Shown: positions 1-5,450 of the stretch, one piece after another
Layout of the letters: each line of letters opens with the position of its first letter
Numbering within the stretch: the first letter of the stretch is position 1
Source of the DNA: Phycisphaerae bacterium
GTDB taxonomy: Bacteria > Planctomycetota > Phycisphaerae > UBA1845 > Fen-1342
Length of the DNA stretch: 8,370 nt
Assembly (NCBI GenBank): GCA_022842805.1
Contig: JALHOX010000198.1
Location: 1 to 8,370 of the forward strand
Direction: 5' to 3'
Translations under genes and position numbers: made by a program
The notes under the pieces: model-generated
Seen by the model: only the letters and a program-made list of their open reading frames with translations
Database searches by the model: none
Told to the model about the DNA's origin: nothing

Positions 1-468
1 CGGGGCCGACATTTCCGCCACCGCGGTCGGAAGCTCGGTGTCGTACTTCGTCAGGTCGAGCTCGTCGTCCTGCACATTCAGCGGCGGCGGCCCGGAGGGC
101 AGTTTTTGCACGCTTTCGACCCACACATCCCCGACCAGCAATTCGTTCCCGGCCCAGTCGGTCTTGATCTCGCCCACCAGGTGGGCCGCCACCAGCGGAT
201 CAAGCTGGCGCGTGATGTCGATCGTGCCGTCTTTGTGAAAGCGCAGCCGATAACGGCGGGTGTTGTTCATCGCCTCGGCCCGACACATCGCCAGCGCCGC
301 CTGGACGCGGCGGGTCGATTCGGGCAGATCATCACGATGGAGGATGCCGTCGAGGTCCATCAGCAGGACCGACGCCATGACCGACATAATGATGATCACG
401 AGCAGGACTTCCAGCAGCGTGAAAGCCGTACGCCGCCGAATGTCGTGCTCGTGTCGTCGGGGGGACAT
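1..468 (-). CDS. GspH-like type II secretion minor pseudopilin, C-terminus beyond the left edge
   Basis: Reading leftward from the ATG at 468-466, the frame stays open for 156 codons to the window edge, so the C-terminus is missing. The protein opens with a short basic leader (MSPRRHEHDIRRRTA) followed by the type IV pilin class III signal FTLLEVLLVIIIMSVMASVLL. Cleavage by prepilin peptidase would fall between A15 and F16, leaving E20 as the conserved Glu5 of the mature protein. The hydrophobic stretch anchors the protein in the inner membrane before assembly. After it comes a GspH-like segment (VQAALAMCRAEAMNNTRRYRLRFHKDG). The gene starts 10 bases after the gspG stop, as expected for co-transcription in gspF-G-H order. 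No clear Shine-Dalgarno precedes the ATG, so it may be translated by coupling to gspG. GspH is the best guess from gene order and the segment after the anchor; another minor pseudopilin such as GspI is possible. Confidence 0.82.
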   Translation of the reverse strand, partial: MSPRRHEHDIRRRTAFTLLEVLLVIIIMSVMASVLLMDLDGILHRDDLPESTRRVQAALAMCRAEAMNNTRRYRLRFHKDGTIDITRQLDPLVAAHLVGEIKTDWAGNELLVGDVWVESVQKLPSGPPPLNVQDDELDLTKYDTELPTAVAEMSAP

Positions 469-478
469 ATTCAACTAC

Positions 479-928
479 TTAGGACTGCTTCCAGTTCTTG
501 ACGTCGTCGTCGGTGCCTTCCTGGCCGTCGGGCCCGGCGCTGCTCAGGTCGAAGCCCTGCTCATTGAAGCGGCCGGGGAACTGGTAGATGTACTCTCTGC
601 CCCAGGGGTCCTTGAGCGCTTCTTCGGCGATGTACGGACCGGCCCAGTCCTTGGCCGCCTCATCGTCGCTGGGCTTTTCCAGCAGGGCCCGCAGGCCGCC
701 GTCGTCTTCGCGCGGATAGCGCTTCATGCTCAGCTTGTAGCGCTCGATGGCGCTGCCGAGCTGCCCCTTGATCGCGACCTCGGCCGCTTTCTTGTTGGCC
801 TGCTCGCCGGCGCCGCCCAATTGCGTCAGCACCAGCACGGCGATGATTCCGAGAATGACCAGCACCAGCAGGACTTCGATGAGGGTGAAGGCCTTGCGAC
901 GCACGCGAACGTTCTTGCGATTCTTCAT
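479..928 (-). CDS. gspG: Type II secretion system major pseudopilin GspG
   Basis: This gene encodes 149 residues, a normal length for the major pseudopilin that polymerises into the periplasmic pseudopilus and pushes substrates through the outer-membrane secretin. The basic leader ends in RRKA, followed by FTLIEVLLVLVILGIIAVLVL. Prepilin peptidase would cut between A13 and F14, and E18 is the mature Glu5. Downstream come the family signature DPWGREYIYQFPG and a C-terminal SSAGPDGQEGTDDDVKNW, which matches the acidic calcium-binding loop of GspG. I chose the ATG at 928-926 because GGAG (939-936) sits seven bases upstream. An in-frame TTG at 934 would leave almost no spacing. It lies 106 bases downstream of gspF and 10 bases upstream of the GspH-like gene. 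The residue at -1 is Ala rather than the usual Gly. Identification is secure. Confidence 0.96.
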   Translation of the reverse strand: MKNRKNVRVRRKAFTLIEVLLVLVILGIIAVLVLTQLGGAGEQANKKAAEVAIKGQLGSAIERYKLSMKRYPREDDGGLRALLEKPSDDEAAKDWAGPYIAEEALKDPWGREYIYQFPGRFNEQGFDLSSAGPDGQEGTDDDVKNWKQS

Positions 929-1034
929 CTTCAATCTCCAAACAGACTCGACTCAGACCATTCCAGATTCACAGGGGACGTCATGTCCAGGTGGCATGCT
1001 CTCGCGGCGTGCCGCGGAAGCGTGCTCGCATCCA
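929..1034 (-). other. gspF-gspG intergenic spacer with a GC hairpin and gspG ribosome binding site
   Basis: This 106-base spacer is wide for a secretion operon. It contains the inverted repeat CGCGGC (1003-1008) / GCCGCG (1011-1016), which folds as a 5-bp stem with a 4-base loop. The gspG Shine-Dalgarno GGAG is at 939-936 on the minus strand. There is no T-run after the hairpin, so it is not an intrinsic terminator. It could be a processing or stability element that raises gspG over gspF, but that is inference. I saw no convincing internal promoter. Confidence 0.4.
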
Positions 1035-2243
1035 TCAACCGCGCATCGCGCCGGTCGTCAGTTGCAGGATCGGCAGCATCAGTGCAAACGCGATCGTCAG
1101 CACCATCGCCGCCATCAGCACCAGCATCAACGGTTCGAGCGTGCGCATGAACACGTCGATCTTCTGGCTGGTGCGTTCCTCCTGCACATTCGCAATCTGC
1201 ACCAAAACCTTTTCGAGCGTATTGCTCTCTTCCGCTACAGCAATCATATCCAACAGAGCCGGCGGGAATATCTTTCCGCGGGCCAGAGGCTGGGCCAGCG
1301 AATCGCCGCGGCTGACGTTGTCGGCGGCGGTGTCGATCAGCTCGCCGATGAACGGGTTGCCGGCCGAGTCGCGGGCGATGTGCAGCGACTGGATGATCGG
1401 AATGCCGTTGGCCAGCAGCGTGCCGAAGATGCGGCAAAAGCGGCACAGCGCGACCATGGTGAAGATCGGGCCGATCATGGGCGCGCGAATCTGAAACGCG
1501 GCCACGGCCCGCTTGCCGGTCTCGCTCCGCAGATAGAGCCAAACGAGCAGGACGACGAGCGCCACGGTCACGATCAGCGATAGCCAGTATTCGGTCAGGA
1601 TCGTGTGCATGCCGAAGACCACTTGCGTGATCGTCGGGAGCTTCTTGGTGCCGAGCAGTGGCTTCAACTTTGGCACGACGTACAGCAATACGACGAGCAC
1701 CGCGAGAATGCCGCCGCAGAAGAGCATGACGGGGTAGATCAGCGATCCGATCAATTTGTTGCGCAGGGTGTCCTGGCGTGAGACGAACTCGGACATGCGC
1801 GCCAGCACGTCTTCAAGAAAGCCGCCCTTTTCGCCGGCGCGGACCATCGCGACGTGCACGCCCGGGAAGGCCTCGGGGTGTTTTTCCATCGAGTCGGCGA
1901 GCGAATCGCCGCCGGAGACATCCTCGTGCACGGCTTTGAGCACGCGGCTGAGGGCTGGGCTGGATGATTGCTGACTGAGGACGCTGAGCGAGCGCAGGAT
2001 CGGCACGCCGGCCCGCAGCAAATCCGCCAGTTGCTCATAGGCCTGGCCGACCTTGGCGATGGACACCCGTCGCGTTCGCCCGGTGATGACCGATCGGCCC
2101 TGGGTCTCGACCTCGCGAATTTCGGTCGGCTGCAGCGCTCGGTCGTCGAGCGCACGGGTCGCCGCCAGCGACGATTCCGCCGTCAGCGATCCGGTCACAA
2201 CCTGACCGGCGGCGTTGCGAGCTCGATAGGCAAAGGTCGGCAT
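1035..2243 (-). CDS. gspF: Type II secretion system inner-membrane platform protein GspF
   Basis: This 402-residue polytopic membrane protein has the full length usual for GspF/PilC. It opens with the family start MPTFAYRARNAAGQVVTGSL. Two homologous cytoplasmic T2SSF domains follow. The first covers about residues 68-170 (QLADLLRAGVPILRSL, then VAMVRAGEKGGFLEDVLARM). The second covers about residues 268-370 (LLANGIPIIQSL, then MIAVAEESNTLEKVL). Transmembrane segments lie near 172-191, 220-238 and 370-394. GspF sits at the centre of the inner-membrane assembly and connects the GspE ATPase to the pseudopilus. The ATG at 2243-2241 is in the conserved position, with only a weak upstream GAG. It is the first gene of the leftward run, and the gspE that often precedes it is absent, so the ATPase must be encoded elsewhere. 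Confidence 0.96.
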   Translation of the reverse strand: MPTFAYRARNAAGQVVTGSLTAESSLAATRALDDRALQPTEIREVETQGRSVITGRTRRVSIAKVGQAYEQLADLLRAGVPILRSLSVLSQQSSSPALSRVLKAVHEDVSGGDSLADSMEKHPEAFPGVHVAMVRAGEKGGFLEDVLARMSEFVSRQDTLRNKLIGSLIYPVMLFCGGILAVLVVLLYVVPKLKPLLGTKKLPTITQVVFGMHTILTEYWLSLIVTVALVVLLVWLYLRSETGKRAVAAFQIRAPMIGPIFTMVALCRFCRIFGTLLANGIPIIQSLHIARDSAGNPFIGELIDTAADNVSRGDSLAQPLARGKIFPPALLDMIAVAEESNTLEKVLVQIANVQEERTSQKIDVFMRTLEPLMLVLMAAMVLTIAFALMLPILQLTTGAMRG

Positions 2244-2510
2244 GATCTCGATCTAGTTTTGGAAGAGCCGCACGGTTCGACCTACGCGGCGGCTGTCGGG
2301 CGCAACGACGCCCAACACCCGGTATACCCCGCGAAACGGCTGCGGGTTGCGACGCCGGAACGGCGGGCGGAAACGGGTCCGGGAACGGTTCTTGCCCGAA
2401 AACGTCGCGGAGAGTACTATAACTCGCTTGAAAAACTTGTTGAATCTGGGCTGTGCGTTGAACAGCCGTTCGGGGGTTCGCGCCGGCTATCCGGCACTTG
2501 GGACTTCGAC
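2244..2510. other. Divergent intergenic region between gspF and the helicase gene
   Basis: This 267-base region separates two divergent genes. The rightward frame stays open across it, but the translation does not resemble a conserved protein and contains no ATG, so I treat it as non-coding. It carries a rightward promoter at 2392-2420 and the helicase ribosome binding site near 2500. For gspF, TATACC on the minus strand near 2320 is a possible -10, but no good -35 lies at the correct distance, so the gspF promoter is not assigned. Confidence 0.6.
2392..2420 (+). promoter_or_regulatory. Putative sigma70-type promoter for the helicase gene
   Basis: TTGCCC (2392-2397) is followed after exactly 17 bases by TACTAT (2415-2420), overlapping TATAAC (2418-2423). 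This is the most AT-rich spot in the gspF-helicase gap. Transcription would start near 2427, giving an 84-base leader to the proposed TTG start. That placement argues against translation starts further upstream. This is a match by eye to the sigma70 consensus and is not verified. Confidence 0.5.
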
Positions 2511-4073
2511 TTGAAACGATCCGATCCGCCCGCAGAACGCGAGACCGTCCGTAAACCTCGCGTGGAAAAGAAACCAGCGACCGCCGCCAAAGCCGCTTCG
2601 GCCAAGAAGCCCGCCGCGCCAAAAGCCGCGCGCAAGTCCGCCGCGGCCGACACAAAACCACAAAAGGCGACCGCCGTCGCGGCCATCGCCGAAGCGGAAC
2701 CGGTCCTGCTGGCCCATCCCGAGGAATTGGTCACGCCGCTGAAGCCCGGCCCCGGTTTCGACCAGCTGGGATTGCATCCGGACATCCTCGCGGCCCTGCG
2801 CGACGCGAAGTTTGAAACACCCTCCGACATTCAACGCGAGCTGATCCCGCACGCCCTCAAGGGGCAGGATTGCCTGGGCCAGGCCCGCACCGGCACCGGC
2901 AAGACCGCCGCCTTCGCGATTCCGCTGCTGCAACTGGTGAAGCACCGCGCGGGGCTGCAAGCGCTCGTGCTCGTGCCGACCCGCGAGCTCGCGGTGCAGG
3001 TCGATCAGCACGTCCGCATGCTCGGCAAGCAGCGCGGATTGTCGACTGCGCTGGCCTATGGCGGCGCCAATGCCGGCGCACAGATCCGCCAGATCGCCGA
3101 CGGGGCGGAGATCGTTGTCGGCACCCCCGGCCGCGTGCTCGATCTGCATGGCCGCCGGGCGCTGCCCTTCGACGGCTTGAAGCACGTCGTGCTGGACGAA
3201 GTCGACCGCATGCTCGACATCGGCTTTCGCGACGACATCCGCCGCATCTTGCGTTCGATCAAGAGCAAGCATCAGACGATCTTCGTCAGCGCCACGATCA
3301 GCGACGAAATTCGCAAGCTGGCCAAGACGTACATGCACGAGCCGGTCGAGATCAACGTCTCGGCCGACGAGCTGACGGTCGACAAGATCGAGCAGGGCTA
3401 CGTCACGGTCGAGCGTCGCGACAAGTTTGACACGCTGCTGAAATTCATGCGGGCCGCCAAGCCCACGCTGGCGATCGTCTTCTGCAATATGAAGGTGACC
3501 GCCCGCAAGGTCGCCAAGCTGCTGAAGGACAACCGCATCGAGTGCGTCGAGATTCACGGCGACCTGATGCAGCGCAAGCGCGAGCGGGCGATGGAGCAAT
3601 TCCGCAAGGCGCACGTGCAGGTGCTTGTCGCCACCGATCTCGCATCGCGCGGACTCGATGTGCTGGAAGTCTCGCACATCGTCAACTACGACATCCCCGA
3701 AGACACCGCCGTCTACGTCCACCGCATCGGCCGCACCGCCCGCATGGGTAAGAGCGGCTACGCGGTCACGTTCGTGCAGCCCGACGAAGGCAAGCAGCTC
3801 ACCGACATCGAGAATCTGATCAACCGCGTGCTGCCGCAGTTCGAAGATTCATGGGCCCCGCCCCGCGTTGCGCGGCCGGTTGCCGCGCCGCCCCCCGCGC
3901 CGACGCCCGAAAGCCACGCCGAGATTACGATCGCCGGCGAAAAAGAGCATGTGCAACTGCCGAAGCGCCTGTTGGAGCCTTATCAGCGCGACGTGGTGCT
4001 CGACTCCTATGGTTTGGTGCCGCTGGCCCGCAACCTGGGCAGCCGTTTCCGCAGCAATCGCCGCCGGCGCTGA
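2511..4073 (+). CDS. DEAD-box ATP-dependent RNA helicase (box II = DEVD), basic tails
   Basis: This is a superfamily 2 RNA helicase that would unwind structured RNA using ATP in the cytoplasm, with roles in ribosome assembly, mRNA decay or cold adaptation. From the TTG start it has 520 residues. Visible motifs, in order, are the Q motif (F101, Q108), motif I ARTGTGKT (125-132), Ia PTRELAVQV, GG, Ib TPGRVLD, motif II DEVD (229-232), III SAT (260-262), motif IV region VFCNMKVTA, V ATDLASRGLDV (374-384) and VI HRIGRTARMG (404-413). Box II has Val in place of Ala. A Lys/Ala/Pro-rich stretch precedes the core, and a Pro-rich then Arg-rich tail (SRFRSNRRRR) ends it. No in-frame ATG exists before the helicase core. 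TTG 2511 is preferred because GGGA (2500-2503) sits seven bases upstream; GTG 2562 is the alternative. Closest named family is RhlE-like, not certain enough to name. Confidence 0.96.
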   Translation: MKRSDPPAERETVRKPRVEKKPATAAKAASAKKPAAPKAARKSAAADTKPQKATAVAAIAEAEPVLLAHPEELVTPLKPGPGFDQLGLHPDILAALRDAKFETPSDIQRELIPHALKGQDCLGQARTGTGKTAAFAIPLLQLVKHRAGLQALVLVPTRELAVQVDQHVRMLGKQRGLSTALAYGGANAGAQIRQIADGAEIVVGTPGRVLDLHGRRALPFDGLKHVVLDEVDRMLDIGFRDDIRRILRSIKSKHQTIFVSATISDEIRKLAKTYMHEPVEINVSADELTVDKIEQGYVTVERRDKFDTLLKFMRAAKPTLAIVFCNMKVTARKVAKLLKDNRIECVEIHGDLMQRKRERAMEQFRKAHVQVLVATDLASRGLDVLEVSHIVNYDIPEDTAVYVHRIGRTARMGKSGYAVTFVQPDEGKQLTDIENLINRVLPQFEDSWAPPRVARPVAAPPPAPTPESHAEITIAGEKEHVQLPKRLLEPYQRDVVLDSYGLVPLARNLGSRFRSNRRRR

Positions 4074-4114
4074 TTTTGGGGTGATTACCGCGGCGACGCC
4101 CCCGAGCGCCGCGG
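4074..4114 (+). terminator. Candidate intrinsic terminator after the helicase gene
   Basis: A perfect 8-bp inverted repeat, CCGCGGCG (4088-4095) and CGCCGCGG (4107-4114), encloses an 11-base loop. On the plus strand a pyrimidine-rich run (CTATTCTTCCTTCTT) follows rather than a clean T-run. The hairpin fills the 41-base gap between two convergent genes and ends at the last base before the LuxR gene's stop codon. It probably ends helicase transcription, possibly weakly. The other strand has no T-run. Confidence 0.5.
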
Positions 4115-4906
4115 CTATTCTTCCTTCTTGATGCGGGCCGCTACGAGTCGATTTGCCAAAAACGACGTGCGGCTCACCGTTCGGAAGCCTTCGTAGATTT
4201 GCTTGGCGTATCCATGCACGGTGTGCGGGCTGAGCCGCAGGTTTCGTGCGATTTCCTTTTCGGTCTGGGGCCCTTCCAGTGCGATGCGCACTCGCTCCAG
4301 GGCCGGCGCGAGTTTGACGCCGGCGTCGCTTATTTCCGCCGAAAACCGAGAATAAAGCCCAGTCAGCGACGAGTGCAGCAGTGCGGCGATGGCGCACATT
4401 CGCGCGGAAAACGGCGGTTCGCCCCACGCTCGATGCCAGCCCAGCCCCGCCACCCGTCCGCAGCGTCCGATCCGGGTCAGGGAATAGATACAATCGCCGA
4501 CCTTTGCGGCGCGGCGGATCTCCAGAACGTGTGGATGGGCGAACCATTCGCGATCGCTCAGGAGTGCCGAGCGCGGCAGGCAGACGGGCAGCTTGCACTT
4601 GTTCTGTATCGCCGACAGGAACGGGTCGCTGACAAAATCGCGGTCACGATATCGCTGATAGACCGCCGATGTTTTGCCGGAAAACTCGCCGCCTTCGATG
4701 CTGATGATGAATTGCGGTACTTTCCCGGGCAGGAAGTCGTCGAATACCCCGAAGACTACTATGTGCGCGCCGAACTTCTTACAAACCGCGTCGACGACAA
4801 AGCGCGCGGCTCGGATCGGCGTGTCGAGCATTGTCGACGATTCCGCGACGATCGCAAGAACCGCACACAAGTCCTCACGTCTCAGTACAGTGGAGCTCAA
4901 CCCCAT
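4115..4906 (-). CDS. LuxR/GerE-type HTH transcriptional regulator with unassigned N-terminal sensor domain
   Basis: The 263-residue protein ends in a LuxR C-terminal DNA-binding domain, about residues 195-258. The visible pattern is LAPALERVRIALEGPQTEKEIA, then NLRLSPHTVHGYAKQIYEGF and SRTSFLANRL. This matches the four-helix GerE fold, with EIA...LRLSPHTV as the helix-turn-helix. The usual His after TVxx is Gly. The N-terminal two thirds (about 1-190) is not a CheY-like receiver: I see no phospho-acceptor pattern. It contains RYRDRDFVSDPFL and a WHRAWGEPPFSARM segment, and may be a GAF- or autoinducer-like sensor; the ligand is unknown. The ATG at 4906-4904 lacks a clear Shine-Dalgarno, and Met26 is an alternative start. 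Third codon positions are less GC-rich than in its neighbours. It is convergent with the helicase and divergent from the secreted protein gene, which it could regulate. Confidence 0.86.
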   Translation of the reverse strand: MGLSSTVLRREDLCAVLAIVAESSTMLDTPIRAARFVVDAVCKKFGAHIVVFGVFDDFLPGKVPQFIISIEGGEFSGKTSAVYQRYRDRDFVSDPFLSAIQNKCKLPVCLPRSALLSDREWFAHPHVLEIRRAAKVGDCIYSLTRIGRCGRVAGLGWHRAWGEPPFSARMCAIAALLHSSLTGLYSRFSAEISDAGVKLAPALERVRIALEGPQTEKEIARNLRLSPHTVHGYAKQIYEGFRTVSRTSFLANRLVAARIKKEE

Positions 4907-4946
4907 GCGAAGAGAATCGTAAAACCGACCGCCGGTCTACGAAATA

Positions 4947-4964
4947 CCCCCACGAACATGGGGG
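4947..4964. promoter_or_regulatory. 18-bp perfect dyad, putative regulator operator
   Basis: CCCCCA (4947-4952) and TGGGGG (4959-4964) form a perfect inverted repeat around CGAACA. The site lies 41 bases upstream of the LuxR-type gene and next to a palindromic TTGCAA box. Its 18-bp length with two 6-bp half-sites is in the size range of LuxR-family operators, so autoregulation by the adjacent regulator is a reasonable guess. It could instead be an RNA hairpin in a leader. No second copy was seen in this window. Confidence 0.4.
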
Positions 4965-4965
4965 A

Positions 4966-4995
4966 TTGCAACAGCCGCCCAAGCCCCGATAAATT
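4966..4995 (+). promoter_or_regulatory. Putative rightward promoter feeding the candidate small RNA
   Basis: TTGCAA (4966-4971) resembles a -35 box. The AT-rich GATAAATT (4988-4995) offers -10-like hexamers, either GATAAA with a 16-base spacer or TAAATT with an 18-base spacer. Each box matches the sigma70 consensus at four of six positions. Transcription would begin near 5001. The case is strengthened by the strong terminator about 135 bases downstream, with no gene between them. Confidence 0.35.
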
Positions 4996-5000
4996 AGCCT

Positions 5001-5138
5001 CTGGTTGAAGTGAGTGGTGTCGTCCTACTGGGGAGACATCGCAATATATTGTGTTTCCCTCAGAGATTCCCCGCGCAATGCGCGGGGGGGCTTGCATGGC
5101 CCGCGTCGGTGCCGCTGACGCTGGGCCGTGCTTTTTTT
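5001..5138 (+). ncRNA. Candidate structured small RNA or terminated leader RNA, about 138 nt
   Basis: Three consecutive hairpins lie between a candidate promoter and a strong terminator. Hairpin 1 (5028-5063) pairs CTG and GGGAGACA with TGTTTCCC and CAG, using one G-U pair and one bulged T; its apex contains the palindrome CAATATATTG (5042-5051). Hairpin 2 (5069-5087) is CCCCGCGC / GCGCGGGG with a 3-base loop. Hairpin 3 (5094-5131) is the terminator stem, followed by seven T. No reading frame with a ribosome binding site fits inside. I do not recognise 6S, SRP, tmRNA, RNase P or a known riboswitch core. It could be a free small RNA, or a prematurely terminated leader of the secreted protein gene that begins 312 bases later. 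Boundaries are inferred. Confidence 0.4.
5094..5138 (+). terminator. Strong rho-independent terminator
   Basis: The left arm GCATGGCCCGCGTC (5094-5107) pairs with GACGC (5117-5121) and GGGCCGTGC (5123-5131). This gives 14 pairs including one G-U, with a single bulged T at 5122 and a 9-base loop. Seven T (5132-5138) follow at once. It is the clearest intrinsic terminator in the window, and it follows no protein-coding gene on its own strand. Confidence 0.8.
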
Positions 5139-5392
5139 GTTTCCAAGCGCTTTCGGTGGGGGCAGAAGCGTTGCCGCGAGAATTGGCATCGTCGTGACGA
5201 AACCGGAGGGGGGGCCAGGCTGGATTGGGTGCCTGACGATCACGGGCTCCCGTCGGGTACCGCCCCCGCGGGCGATAACTGCGAATCCGCCGGCAAACCT
5301 ACCTAACGCACCCCTTCCGCGGATCGCTCCCGCCAATTCCCGACAATTTTCTGAGGCTTCGATCCCTCCCTTGCGGGTTAGGGCTGATTCGA

Positions 5393-5410
5393 CCGCCGCT
5401 CCGGCGGCGG
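5393..5410 (+). promoter_or_regulatory. Very stable C(UCCG)G hairpin in the leader of the secreted protein gene
   Basis: CCGCCGC (5393-5399) pairs perfectly with GCGGCGG (5404-5410) around TCCG. In RNA this is a UNCG-class tetraloop closed by C-G, one of the most stable small hairpin types known. It ends 27 bases before the GAGGAG ribosome binding site and has no T-run, so it is not a terminator. It may protect the 5' end of the mRNA or tune translation; the role is inference. Confidence 0.5.
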
Positions 5411-5437
5411 AATGAACCTTAACCCCGACAGGAAAAT

Positions 5438-5443
5438 GAGGAG
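5438..5443 (+). promoter_or_regulatory. Ribosome binding site that sets the start of the secreted protein
   Basis: GAGGAG lies seven bases before the ATG at 5451. This fixes the start there rather than at the in-frame ATG at 5412, which has no Shine-Dalgarno and would add 13 residues ahead of an otherwise normal signal peptide. Confidence 0.8.
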
Positions 5444-5450
5444 ATCGGCG

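Larger units (their letters stand above)
4907..5450. other. 544-base non-coding region between the LuxR gene and the secreted protein gene
   Basis: This long region between divergent genes holds most of the regulatory structure in the window: a dyad (4947-4964), a -35-like palindrome with a -10-like box (4966-4995), three stacked hairpins ending in an intrinsic terminator (5028-5138), and a very stable hairpin (5393-5410) ahead of the RBS. Short reading frames exist but start inside the terminator or lack a ribosome binding site. Between 5139 and 5392 I see no convincing promoter or gene. Confidence 0.6.

Noticed and set aside
106..1583. Several plus-strand frames of 130-300 codons opposite the secretion genes
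   Set aside because: They are antisense to clear gspF, gspG and GspH-like coding sequence and show no conserved motifs.
2487..3722. 411-codon open frame on the minus strand opposite the helicase
   Set aside because: All helicase motifs are on the plus strand. The antisense frame resembles no family and overlaps almost the whole conserved core.
3849..4598. 249-codon minus-strand frame overlapping the helicase end and the LuxR-type gene
   Set aside because: It is Arg/Ala/Pro-rich, out of frame with the LuxR-type gene and spans the convergent terminator, so it is a shadow.
5069..5087. GC-rich hairpin 2 as a separate intrinsic terminator
   Set aside because: It is followed by G residues, not T, on the plus strand, and no T-run follows on the minus strand. 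It fits better as a stem within the candidate RNA.
5010..5306. 98-codon plus-strand frame across the candidate small RNA
   Set aside because: It starts at a weak GTG without a Shine-Dalgarno and runs through three hairpins and the T-run, which fits a structured RNA better than a protein.
5128..5415. 95-codon plus-strand frame just before the beta-helix gene
   Set aside because: Its GTG start lies inside the terminator stem, it has no ribosome binding site, and the Pro/Ala-rich translation looks like translated GC-rich non-coding DNA. It could be revisited if conserved in relatives.
5412..5450. Upstream ATG start for the beta-helix protein
   Set aside because: GAGGAG at 5438-5443 is correctly spaced for the ATG at 5451, and starting at 5412 would place polar residues before the signal peptide.
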